The notes under the pieces were generated by a model. The model worked only from the letters and a program-made list of their open reading frames with translations, had not been told where the DNA came from and did not search any database. Below, one piece after another: positions 36,869-44,528 of a stretch of DNA of 64,000 nucleotides. The stretch comes from Desulfobulbus rhabdoformis (GTDB taxonomy: Bacteria; Desulfobacterota; Desulfobulbia; Desulfobulbales; Desulfobulbaceae). Location: NCBI RefSeq assembly GCF_016919065.1, contig NZ_JAFFQA010000003.1, forward strand, positions 62,001-126,000. Reading direction: 5' to 3'. The translations under genes and the position numbers were made by a program. Within the stretch, counting starts at the first letter, position 1. Each line of letters starts with the position of its first letter.

Positions 36869-37057
36869 TTACCACCAGCAGACTGTTTTGTCGTTGGCGA
36901 AAATTTTCTGTACGAGTGTATCGTAGTTGGGTTCGCCGTCATAGAGTTTGAACTCATCAGCAACCCGGTCGCGGTTGAGGATCTCAACCAGCTTTTTTAT
37001 ATCATCGGTGGGCTCAGATCTGTAGACCTGGAGAATTTTCATTGCATCATCACTCAT
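36869..37057 (-). CDS. Small protein of the TusA-DsrE cluster, 62 aa
   Basis: Not assigned to a named family. It has an N-terminal beta strand MKILQVY, a helical middle, a TLVQKIFANDKTV segment and a terminal CWW. A single Cys three residues from the end recalls the C-terminal active Cys of small sulfur carriers. A strong SD (AAGGAG) sets the start at 37057. It is last in the tusA-dsrE operon, 14 bp behind the preceding gene, and corresponds by position to one of the hypothetical proteins of the YTD cluster. Confidence 0.78.
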   Translation of the reverse strand: MSDDAMKILQVYRSEPTDDIKKLVEILNRDRVADEFKLYDGEPNYDTLVQKIFANDKTVCWW

Positions 37058-37071
37058 CGCTCAATCTCCTT

Positions 37072-37419
37072 TTATTCGCTACAAGCAGCAGGCGGCTCGT
37101 GGGATTGTTTAGGAAGACCATAAGGAATGATGACATCAGCGTCTCTCATTGCTTCGCCAAGTTCTTCCAAAGAAATATTGGCAATTTCAGCATCTGCAGG
37201 CAACTCGGTGGGAGCCTCGGCGCCGCAGCTGTATACTTGGCCTTCCATATCCATGATCCAGGCGATGTTCTCAGACATGTAGTCAGAGAAACGCGGGAAC
37301 TCGCCGTTCATGATAACAGGGTAAGCGTAGTGATTTTCAACAGCAAGACCCAGACCGGAACGAATACCGTCATTGTAAACACGGTTGGCGATCAGGATGT
37401 ATACTTTTAATGATTCCAT
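37072..37419 (-). CDS. DsrE-like or YTD-cluster hypothetical protein, 115 aa
   Basis: The strand-helix pattern KVYILIANRVYNDGIRSGL and ADVIIPYGLPKQ suggests a DsrE-type fold. It has Cys residues in VYSCGAE and near the C-terminus (AACSE). An AAGGAG precedes the ATG. It is third in the operon, after tusA and a DsrE gene. Sulfur transfer is inferred only from context and fold impression. Confidence 0.72.
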   Translation of the reverse strand: MESLKVYILIANRVYNDGIRSGLGLAVENHYAYPVIMNGEFPRFSDYMSENIAWIMDMEGQVYSCGAEAPTELPADAEIANISLEELGEAMRDADVIIPYGLPKQSHEPPAACSE

Positions 37420-37431
37420 ATCCGTATCTCC

Positions 37432-37764
37432 TTACATGACGATGTACTTGGCGCATTCGTCAAGAATGGCACCGTGGAAAGCCTGAGTACGCATCTGTTT
37501 GTCGATCAGACCGGGGGGAACGTCATTGACGTTGTCATAACCCTCGCAGATGTAGCTGTCGGCACAGATAGCGATATTTTCAACAGGGCAAAGCTCTGTC
37601 AATTCGCGGAAAAGGGGATTTTTGGTCAGGTGAATGGATTTATAGGTGAAAAAAACCATTACTTCTTTCCCAGCACGAACCGCAGCTTTGGTGATGCCGA
37701 GGATATGACGCATATGCTGAGGAGAGGTGACAAAAATCCCGAGTTTATTTGGATCAGCAGCCAT
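37432..37764 (-). CDS. DsrE-family sulfur-transfer protein, 110 aa
   Basis: KLGIFVTSPQHMRHILGITKAA and EVMVFFTYKSIHL give the DsrE beta-alpha start; later segments carry Cys in ELCPVENIAIC and ICEGY. DsrE-type proteins accept and pass persulfide sulfur to partners such as TusA. GGAGGA is placed well before the ATG. It lies 38 bp behind tusA and is presumably its functional partner. Confidence 0.82.
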   Translation of the reverse strand: MAADPNKLGIFVTSPQHMRHILGITKAAVRAGKEVMVFFTYKSIHLTKNPLFRELTELCPVENIAICADSYICEGYDNVNDVPPGLIDKQMRTQAFHGAILDECAKYIVM

Positions 37765-37802
37765 TAGCTTGTTCCTCCATTAAAAGGATGTAAACAGGAT
37801 GA

Positions 37803-38060
37803 TCATCCTTTTTTGATGAAGAAGCTGATGTAGCCAGACTCTTCCTTCTCGCCCAGGTACTCGTGACCAGCGCGCTCACACCAACCAGGAATGTCGTTAC
37901 GGGAACCAGGATCAGTACCCTGGATATGGAGAATCTGACCGGCATCGATTTTACCGATTTCTTTTTTGGTACGCAGCAGCGGCATGGGGCAGCTCAGACC
38001 ACGTGCATCCAGAACAGCGGCAACATCCAGACCATCGGGTGCTACTTTAACGTCACTCAT
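37803..38060 (-). CDS. tusA: TusA/SirA-type sulfur carrier
   Basis: A small carrier that holds sulfur as a persulfide on a conserved Cys. The LDARGLSCPMPLLRTKKEI segment (about 17-35) contains the family's CPxP motif. At 85 residues with the TusA/SirA fold pattern (GQILHIQGTDPGSRNDIPGW), it is a clear member. A good SD (AAGGAG) precedes the ATG. It is first in the minus-strand operon and is divergent from yedE across 443 bp. Confidence 0.94.
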   Translation of the reverse strand: MSDVKVAPDGLDVAAVLDARGLSCPMPLLRTKKEIGKIDAGQILHIQGTDPGSRNDIPGWCERAGHEYLGEKEESGYISFFIKKG

Positions 38061-38503
38061 TGTGTGTTCTCCTTAAAGAAAATGCTTGATGTAAAGGGCC
38101 TTTTATACATGAAAAAAAGACGTTTTAGTTTATAGAGTAAACCTCTTTCTGTCAAGATGGAAACAAAAATTGAATGAAGATTCATAAATGAACGACGAAT
38201 CATTATTTATTTGAAATAAAAACAATTGTTTAAGAGTGTGTGTAGCAAGTTGACAGCTGTTGTTGACAAATAGCATAGGCACAGGTATTTTTGCACAATT
38301 CGATGAAAATATACCTGATTTTAGGAAGTTTGTCGTTTTCACCAATGAAGCGGGAAACGATGGTTTTATGTAAGTTGCTGTTTTTGCGATGGACGGTTTC
38401 TTCATTCATACCAGGCTTTTGCTATGAATGAAGAGCAATTTGGGTTCGTCATCGTTAAGTGGGTGCTCATATCATCAATTAGGGAAAAGGAGGCTGTTTA
38501 CCA
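38061..38503. other. Divergent control region of tusA and yedE, with hairpin
   Basis: 443 bp between tusA and yedE, AT-rich on the tusA side. A perfect 11-bp hairpin CTTCATTCATA / TATGAATGAAG (38400-38410 and 38423-38433, 12-nt loop) lies about 70 bp before the yedE start. It could be an operator or a 5'-UTR structure. No gene was seen. Confidence 0.6.
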
Positions 38504-39739
38504 ATGGAAAGTTTGAAGGTTTTATGGCAAAAAATTAAGCACTTGTACAAGGTGCTCTGTCAGGAGGAGTGGAATGCGACCACCACAGGTATCATTGTCG
38601 CAATTCTCAGTATCCTGGTCATGGCCTGGTGGCGTCCGTGGGGTGCTGTTGGTGCTATCCGCAACTGGGGCGACTGGATGCTGGTTGGCATTGGCCTGTA
38701 TGATGCCGAACCGTTTCAGGAGTTGAATAAGTCTATCTGGTTTAACTCTGGTTCGGTTATTGGTCTTGGTTTTATCGGGGGTGCGTTCATTTCCGCCTGT
38801 CTGGGGGGACAGTTCGCTTTCCGTTTTCCGCCGATCCGTGAATATGTCAAGGCTATTGCCGCTGGTATTTTCATGGGTATTGGTTCAGCCCTGGCCGGTG
38901 GCTGTAACATCGGTGGTATGTACAATGCCATCGGTAACCTGGCAGCCAATGGTTTTGCCATGTGGGTTGGTCTGGTTCCCGGCGTTATCTTTGGTTTGTG
39001 GTTACTGTACAAGGAGATGGAGCACATCACCTGGGGCGGAGGCGGATCCTGGACTCTGGAGATCCCTTCTATTATTCAGTGGGTTTTCGGTATCGCCGGT
39101 GTGGTTGGCCTGATCTACGCGGCAATGTACTACGTCAATTTTGATGGCGATGATTACGTCGAGTACATTAATTCGCTGCCCGGTCTCCTGCTGATTGCAG
39201 CGGGTCTTGGTTATGCTATGCAACGTGGTCGCTGGTGTATGATCCAGGGCTTCCGTGAGCCGCACATGACCGGTGACTGCAAGATGGCCAAGTCTGTTGG
39301 CCTGTCTATCCTTATCGTCGCCGTTGGTGCTGCTGTTCTCAAATACGGCGTAGCTGTTCGTATGGATGGCGATCCCGTCCTCAACCCCATGTATTATGTT
39401 CGTGGTACCTTTGGTTGGGGTGGTGTTGTTGGTGGTTTTATCTTTGGTCTGGGCGCTATGCTCGCCGGTGGTTGTGGTTCCGGAACTTTGTGGCGTGTAG
39501 GTGAAGGACAGATCAAACTTTGGCTGGTTGTTCCCTTCTTTGGCCTGTCCAACTCGCTGATGAGTAAATGGTTCAGAGCTTACGATTTTGAAGGTGAAGG
39601 ATACCTGGGAAGTTCCATTTATCTTCCTGATGTCATGGGCTATGGCTATACCATGGCTCTGATCGTTGGCTTCATCACCCTCTGGTACCTGGTTGTTACC
39701 TGGAACGAGGATACCAATAAGCTGTTGTTGCCGATGTAA
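38504..39739 (+). CDS. yedE: YeeE/YedE-family sulfur-compound transporter
   Basis: A membrane protein of 411 residues with about ten hydrophobic segments. The hallmark repeats GSALAGGCNIGG and GAMLAGGCGSGTLW carry a conserved Cys each, and RGRWCMIQGFRE holds a third. YeeE/YedE proteins are linked to uptake of thiosulfate or related sulfur compounds, where Cys residues relay the substrate. AAAGGAGG precedes the ATG. It is divergent from the tusA-dsrE operon, the arrangement of the YTD cluster. Confidence 0.92.
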   Translation: MESLKVLWQKIKHLYKVLCQEEWNATTTGIIVAILSILVMAWWRPWGAVGAIRNWGDWMLVGIGLYDAEPFQELNKSIWFNSGSVIGLGFIGGAFISACLGGQFAFRFPPIREYVKAIAAGIFMGIGSALAGGCNIGGMYNAIGNLAANGFAMWVGLVPGVIFGLWLLYKEMEHITWGGGGSWTLEIPSIIQWVFGIAGVVGLIYAAMYYVNFDGDDYVEYINSLPGLLLIAAGLGYAMQRGRWCMIQGFREPHMTGDCKMAKSVGLSILIVAVGAAVLKYGVAVRMDGDPVLNPMYYVRGTFGWGGVVGGFIFGLGAMLAGGCGSGTLWRVGEGQIKLWLVVPFFGLSNSLMSKWFRAYDFEGEGYLGSSIYLPDVMGYGYTMALIVGFITLWYLVVTWNEDTNKLLLPM

Positions 39740-39760
39740 GCAGTTATTGCCTCAATTTGT

Positions 39761-39799
39761 AAAAAAGGGTGGTATCCTTCTGGATACCACCCTTTTTTA
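39761..39799. terminator. Strong terminator after yedE
   Basis: AAAAAAGGGTGGTATCC / GGATACCACCCTTTTTT, a 17-bp perfect stem with a 4-nt loop and T-run. Confidence 0.95.
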
Positions 39800-39848
39800 T
39801 TGGTCTGTTTGAGTCAGCACAGGAATTATTGGAAAGATTGAGGTCCGA

Positions 39849-40466
39849 ATGCACGTTAAACCAAGTCAACAGCGTTCACAGATACGCCAGACGTTCCTCA
39901 AAAGGCGTGATTTACTCTCTGAAACGGAACGGAGGGATAAAAGCGAACAGATACTCAAGCGCTTTCTTTCACTCTCAGATATTCTCCAATTTCAGCATTT
40001 TTTTATCTACTGCAACTATAAGAGCGAGGTGAACACCCAAGAACTGATGCAGCGGTTGCTCGCCTTGGGAAAGACCGTTGCCGTGCCCCTGACCAGACCC
40101 AAGACAGCAACCATGGATGCGGTTGTCCTGACCAACCCTGAGCAGGAGTTGGTTGCGGGATATAAAGGTATACCAGAGCCTATCAGCAGCCTTATTCCCA
40201 AACGGATAATAAATCCGGTACAACTCGAGGTAGTTCTTCTTCCCGGATCAGTGTTTGATCACCAGGGAAATCGTCTGGGCTACGGCGGTGGCTATTATGA
40301 CCGTTTTTTAGGGAATAAAGCACCTCAGGCCCTGCGGGTTGGTCTAGCCTACGCGCTCCAAGTTGTTGCAATGCTCCCCTCCGAACCCCACGATATTCCC
40401 CTGGATTTTCTTATCACTGAATCAGGTGTTCTCAGCTGGCCACGGCCAGAGATACATCAGCCTTGA
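39849..40466 (+). CDS. 5-formyltetrahydrofolate cyclo-ligase
   Basis: Converts 5-formyl-THF into 5,10-methenyl-THF with ATP. The signature GNRLGYGGGYYDRFL is near residue 145-160, with VLLPGSVFD before it and the N-terminal RQTFLKRRDLLSE helix. The length of 205 residues is normal. GAGGT lies just before the ATG. Its last 35 bp overlap the end of the convergent glycosyltransferase gene. Confidence 0.93.
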   Translation: MHVKPSQQRSQIRQTFLKRRDLLSETERRDKSEQILKRFLSLSDILQFQHFFIYCNYKSEVNTQELMQRLLALGKTVAVPLTRPKTATMDAVVLTNPEQELVAGYKGIPEPISSLIPKRIINPVQLEVVLLPGSVFDHQGNRLGYGGGYYDRFLGNKAPQALRVGLAYALQVVAMLPSEPHDIPLDFLITESGVLSWPRPEIHQP

Positions 40467-41478
40467 TCTCAACCCGAGCGGCTGATGTATTGGGTGCCAG
40501 GTTACCTAAAAACTGTTGGGTGCAGGTATCCCAGGAGTATTGCTCGGCAAACTGCCTGCAGGTATCGCGAGAAACTGACAGCGCGCGTAAGGCCGCTGCC
40601 TGGAGATCGGTATCAAGCGAACCATTAACCCCTTCCTTAATCAGATATTGAGGGCCGGTCACAGGAAAGGCGGCCACCGGTACACCACAGGCATTTGCCT
40701 CAAGCAAGACCAGGCCATAGGTATCTGTCAGGCTTGGAAAGACAAAGACATCCGCACAGGCCAGATGTTTGGCCAGATCCTCTCCTTTTTTTGCGCCTAA
40801 AAACCGAACCTCCGGGTACTGAGATTTAAGTTGTGCCAGGCTCGGACCATCACCGATAACCCATTTTTTCCCGGGGAGTTGGAGATCAAGAAAAGCCGGC
40901 AGGTTTTTCTCCGGTGCCACCCGTCCCATGTAGACAAAATGGGGTTCAGCATTGAGTCTGGCTGATTCTTCACGGGGGTGAAACAGCTTTGTGTCCACCC
41001 CGCGCGACCAGGGAACCAGATGCGAAAATTTTCGCTCTGCAAGCTCATCAATAATGGTAGGAGCTGCCATGGTCCGCTCCGCAGCCTGGTGAAACCCACG
41101 CATCAAGGCATAGCTCATCCGCATGGGAACCGGTGCCCGCATACGAACGTATTCAGGAAAACGGGTGTGGTAGGAGGTTGTAAATTTTAGCCCGAGTTTT
41201 CGGCAGCAGCGTCTGGTGATCCAGCCAATGGGACCTTCCGTGGCTATATGGACAGCATCGGGAGCAAACTGGTTCAAAATCTTTCCAATGATCGAGCATG
41301 AAACCATGGAGAGACGGATTTCCGGATAGGTGGGACAGGGAATGGTTTTAAACTGATCCGGGCTGAGTACCTTTACCTCATGTCCCCAGGAGCGTAAGGT
41401 CTGACTCGTGCGGGTGAGGGTGGTAACAACGCCATTAATTTGTGGATGCCAGGCATCGGTTGCGATACAGATCTTCAT
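40432..41478 (-). CDS. Glycosyltransferase, GT4-type
   Basis: Two Rossmann-like halves: MKICIATDAWHPQINGVVTTL at the start; in the C-terminal half VYMGRVAPEKNLPAFLDL, IGDGPS and the nucleotide-sugar motif VFPSLTDTYGLVLLEANACG. The true start is at 41478, where MKICIATDAW begins. It overlaps the upstream LpxH-like gene by 44 bp, showing tight coupling. Proteins of this type beside LpxH-like phosphoesterases are probably concerned with lipid or envelope glycosylation (inference). The acceptor is unknown. Confidence 0.88.
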   Translation of the reverse strand: MKICIATDAWHPQINGVVTTLTRTSQTLRSWGHEVKVLSPDQFKTIPCPTYPEIRLSMVSCSIIGKILNQFAPDAVHIATEGPIGWITRRCCRKLGLKFTTSYHTRFPEYVRMRAPVPMRMSYALMRGFHQAAERTMAAPTIIDELAERKFSHLVPWSRGVDTKLFHPREESARLNAEPHFVYMGRVAPEKNLPAFLDLQLPGKKWVIGDGPSLAQLKSQYPEVRFLGAKKGEDLAKHLACADVFVFPSLTDTYGLVLLEANACGVPVAAFPVTGPQYLIKEGVNGSLDTDLQAAALRALSVSRDTCRQFAEQYSWDTCTQQFLGNLAPNTSAARVEIKADVSLAVAS

Positions 41479-42250
41479 AGGTTTTACCGTAGGCGGCCTC
41501 CAAAATGGGGTGTTGATTATGCCATTCAATGACACCAAGACGACCAGATGCATTTTCGGCCAGGGCCGTGCAACTTTCCACCCAGTCGCCCGCGTTGGTG
41601 TAGAGCACATTGTTGATTTCTCGAATACCGGCCCTGTGAATGTGGCCACAGATCAACCCATCCACTTGATTTTGGGTCGCCTCCTGGGCAACGACTTCTT
41701 CAAAGCGTCCCATGTAATTGACCACAATCTTGACCTGATGTTTCAGGTAGGAAGAGATGGAGCGGTATTCCCGTTTGACCCGTTTACGTCCGATATTGAA
41801 CCAGCGGTTTAAAAGTAAGAGCCATTCGTAGGCGGTGGCACCTATGGATGCGAGCCAGGGGGAGTTCTGGACAATGGGGTCAAACTTGTCCCCATGCATG
41901 ACCAGATAGCGTTTTCCATCAACGGTTTCATGTATAACGCTGTTTTGAATTTGAATATTATTAAAGGTACATCCGTTGAATTTACGTAACATGTGGTCAT
42001 GGTTGCCCGGGATGTACACCACCTTGGTCCCATTGGCTGCTTTGGCAAGAATGGTCTCGACAATCTGATCGTTCACCTTGGGCCAATGCCAACGTTTCTG
42101 CGCTTTGAGCAGATCAAAAATGTCTCCAACCAGATAAAGAAACTCGGATTCGGTCTGCAAGAGAAAGTCCAGTAGTTTTTCGTTTTGCAGGTTGCGGGTG
42201 CCCAGGTGCAGATCAGAGATCCAAATGGATCGAAAATGTTGTGGCGCCAT
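41435..42250 (-). CDS. LpxH-like metallophosphoesterase
   Basis: Calcineurin-like phosphoesterase with all metal motifs: SDLHLGT near residue 12-18, GDIFDL, PGNHDHM, HGDKFD and CGHIHRAG. This pattern matches UDP-2,3-diacylglucosamine diphosphatase-like proteins, but true LpxH motif details cannot be confirmed by eye. The 271 residues are longer than LpxH. A GGAGGG precedes the ATG. The glycosyltransferase start lies inside this gene's end. Confidence 0.85.
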   Translation of the reverse strand: MAPQHFRSIWISDLHLGTRNLQNEKLLDFLLQTESEFLYLVGDIFDLLKAQKRWHWPKVNDQIVETILAKAANGTKVVYIPGNHDHMLRKFNGCTFNNIQIQNSVIHETVDGKRYLVMHGDKFDPIVQNSPWLASIGATAYEWLLLLNRWFNIGRKRVKREYRSISSYLKHQVKIVVNYMGRFEEVVAQEATQNQVDGLICGHIHRAGIREINNVLYTNAGDWVESCTALAENASGRLGVIEWHNQHPILEAAYGKTYEDLYRNRCLASTN

Positions 42251-42437
42251 GAAGTCCCTCCTTCGTGTTCGCTCGAGTAAAACGTCTCGGATATCTTCAA
42301 AATTTCCCTCCCTGAAGATACCTTTTCTAGAGTCGTGTCACGCAGAGTAACGGATAGATGTTACTCTTTGGTCAGCGTCGGGTTTTATTCGGGTTGAGGG
42401 ACTGTTTGAACACTGTTTAGATCCTGTTTGCAGAGAC

Positions 42438-43490
42438 TTAAACGCAGTGATGATGTACTTCAAACTCAAGAGTAGAGCCCGTCACCTGACTGCGTCCAAA
42501 GTAAAGAAAGAGGATACACCAGATGGTTTGCAGGCTAAAAATAAGCAGGGGATTGACCAGGCTTTTGAAACCTGTGAGAATATCGGGGATCGGTTGACTG
42601 GGCACAGGTGTCACCAGGCAGAGGAGACTGCCGTACAACACTGCAATGATACCCATTTTTTGATAGGCCGAGATTGAGCCCAATCCTCGAAAATCGGAGC
42701 GAAATATTTCGGAAATGACGCGCCAAATCTGGGAGACGCACAAACAGAGCAGAAAGGCGCTCCGGTATTTGCCGGTAAGGAAAAGAAAGCATCCGACCAA
42801 TGCTGTGGCCGTATAAATCAGGCTGGTTATCCCCTGAATGGGAATAAGCTTGATTCCAGCCAGATTTCCTTCATATACAGCTTTTTTCGTTGGTCCAGAA
42901 AAGACCAGGGCTGTTTGAGCAAAGAGGAAAGAGAGAATTTTGCCACAGCGATGCAATGGTTTGCCATAGCAACAGCCAAAACTGATACAGGCAAGACGGC
43001 CAAGGCCTTCACCGAGGATGTAGCCGATAGCCAGAGCGGCAAGCACGATCTGCATGGGCAGTGTCGGGAAGCCAAGGAAGGAACAGCAGGCGTTCACCAG
43101 AAGAATAACAAGAGGGGTGGACACCAGGCCGCAGAAAAATGCGCCGCCTATGGTGAAGGTATACTCTTTTTTTTCCACCAGCCGGGCAATCCAACGAGCT
43201 GAAGGCACACAGAGCACTATAATGGCAGCAAGTAAGGCAAGAAGGGGAGCCAAAGCCAGGGAGGCGGACAGGCAGAGGAGGAGTGTGTAGCTCATGCCAA
43301 TGATGGCAGCGCTGGCCAGAAGGAGTCCATACCAGGTGAGGTTCATCCCCTGCCAGCGTCCCTTCCCATCGGGGCGTACGGGAATGGAGGCAAGCATCTG
43401 AAAGCGTTCACCGGGAAGATAACGCCAGCCTGAAATAATAATCAGAGTAAAGAGCAGGCCTGAAACAGAGAGAAAAAGCCAGAGGTTCAT
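42438..43490 (-). CDS. Lgt-like (prolipoprotein diacylglyceryl transferase family) membrane protein
   Basis: About 350 residues with many transmembrane segments. The segment GEGLGRLACISFGCCYGKP resembles the Lgt signature, which contains the essential Arg and Gly residues. True Lgt proteins are near 260-300 residues; this one has extra N-terminal membrane spans. Lgt moves diacylglycerol from phosphatidylglycerol to lipoprotein Cys. Here it sits 27 bp behind a Psd-like gene, so another phospholipid-transfer role is possible. Confidence 0.7.
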   Translation of the reverse strand: MNLWLFLSVSGLLFTLIIISGWRYLPGERFQMLASIPVRPDGKGRWQGMNLTWYGLLLASAAIIGMSYTLLLCLSASLALAPLLALLAAIIVLCVPSARWIARLVEKKEYTFTIGGAFFCGLVSTPLVILLVNACCSFLGFPTLPMQIVLAALAIGYILGEGLGRLACISFGCCYGKPLHRCGKILSFLFAQTALVFSGPTKKAVYEGNLAGIKLIPIQGITSLIYTATALVGCFLFLTGKYRSAFLLCLCVSQIWRVISEIFRSDFRGLGSISAYQKMGIIAVLYGSLLCLVTPVPSQPIPDILTGFKSLVNPLLIFSLQTIWCILFLYFGRSQVTGSTLEFEVHHHCV

Positions 43491-43517
43491 GAGATTTTTT
43501 CTGTATATTGAATGTTC

Positions 43518-44522
43518 TTAGTTTGCAACCAAGGCAACGCTTGACCGTACCTGAAGATCGGTTTCCACCAAGGGGCGACCAAGTCCTGCGGAAAAACGAC
43601 TGTAAACATCCGGGCGGACCAGATTGTTTTGCAGATCCTGGCAAAAGCTGACCCGTCCCTGCTGAAACAAAAGGATATCTGTGGAGCTTCCTGGTCGATA
43701 CAGGCTTTTGGGAGAGCCTTTCTTTACAAACATGCCTTTATGCAGCTGTTGAGGATCATCATAACGATGCTCTGAGTAGCACTGAACAATATCGCCAATC
43801 ATCAGGGCCACCACCTCAACCATGGCCACAAGACCTACCTGGGAGCCACCCTGAACATCCGTATTGATAATGGTCACTACACGTCGGTTTTTTGCATGGA
43901 TGGAGGCCAGAGAGATTTGTGCCCCCGGATTGCAGGAGTGGCAAGAGCCATCAACCGTATAGATGTCTTCGACTTCTCCACTGACCGGCAGATGGTTGTA
44001 ATGGTATTTATCCGGAGTGAGGCGAAAGATTGCAAAATTACCTCCACTAAAGCCCTCACTCCAACGTGATGCTGGTCCCAGTAATTCCCGGGCTGAAAAG
44101 AATTTTTCTTTGATAAAGAGCTCAGGAATATCATCAAGACTTCCAATAAGCACCTTGGCATCAGCCGGCGAGACAACAACAGATATATCTGCGTCCATGG
44201 GGCGGCACTCCCAGTAACGAATCTGTCGTTCAAAGACCTGACGGGGAGTGGTGAAACTCTGGTGCGAGGCCAGACATTCCCCCCAGTCGACCCCCATTTT
44301 TTTGAGCAGGTCTAGACCGGTTGCTCCGAGGACAGGCAGGTTGATGTCAAAATGCAGAAAGCCAAGCACCGCGGACATCCGTTGGGAGGTCAGGGCACGA
44401 AAGAGTCCGGGAGCCTGTTCCCGCACCCGGTTATACAGAAGGTCAATGGACTGATCGCCAATGAGTTGTTCGCTGATGATGGCTCCGCTTGCTCGTTCTA
44501 TAAATTGATGTTGCTCTTGCAT
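43518..44522 (-). CDS. Phosphatidylserine-decarboxylase-like protein
   Basis: The N-terminal about 100 residues include LFRALTSQRMSAVLGFLHFD; VSPADAKVLIG corresponds to the conserved PSD SPADG region; GGNFAIFRLTPDKYHYNHLPVSG contains the YH(Y)HxP motif. The C-terminal processing motif usually reads LGST; here PGSSTDILLF offers a GS pair, so self-cleavage to the pyruvoyl form seems possible. Its length of 334 residues fits the large Psd type. It lies 6 bp behind the 786-residue unknown gene and is probably translated with it. Confidence 0.8.
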   Translation of the reverse strand: MQEQHQFIERASGAIISEQLIGDQSIDLLYNRVREQAPGLFRALTSQRMSAVLGFLHFDINLPVLGATGLDLLKKMGVDWGECLASHQSFTTPRQVFERQIRYWECRPMDADISVVVSPADAKVLIGSLDDIPELFIKEKFFSARELLGPASRWSEGFSGGNFAIFRLTPDKYHYNHLPVSGEVEDIYTVDGSCHSCNPGAQISLASIHAKNRRVVTIINTDVQGGSQVGLVAMVEVVALMIGDIVQCYSEHRYDDPQQLHKGMFVKKGSPKSLYRPGSSTDILLFQQGRVSFCQDLQNNLVRPDVYSRFSAGLGRPLVETDLQVRSSVALVAN

Positions 44523-44528
44523 AAGGGA

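Noticed and set aside
38130..38405. ORF of 91 codons in the tusA-yedE control region
   Set aside because: AT-rich, no SD, no family resemblance, and it covers the divergent promoter region.
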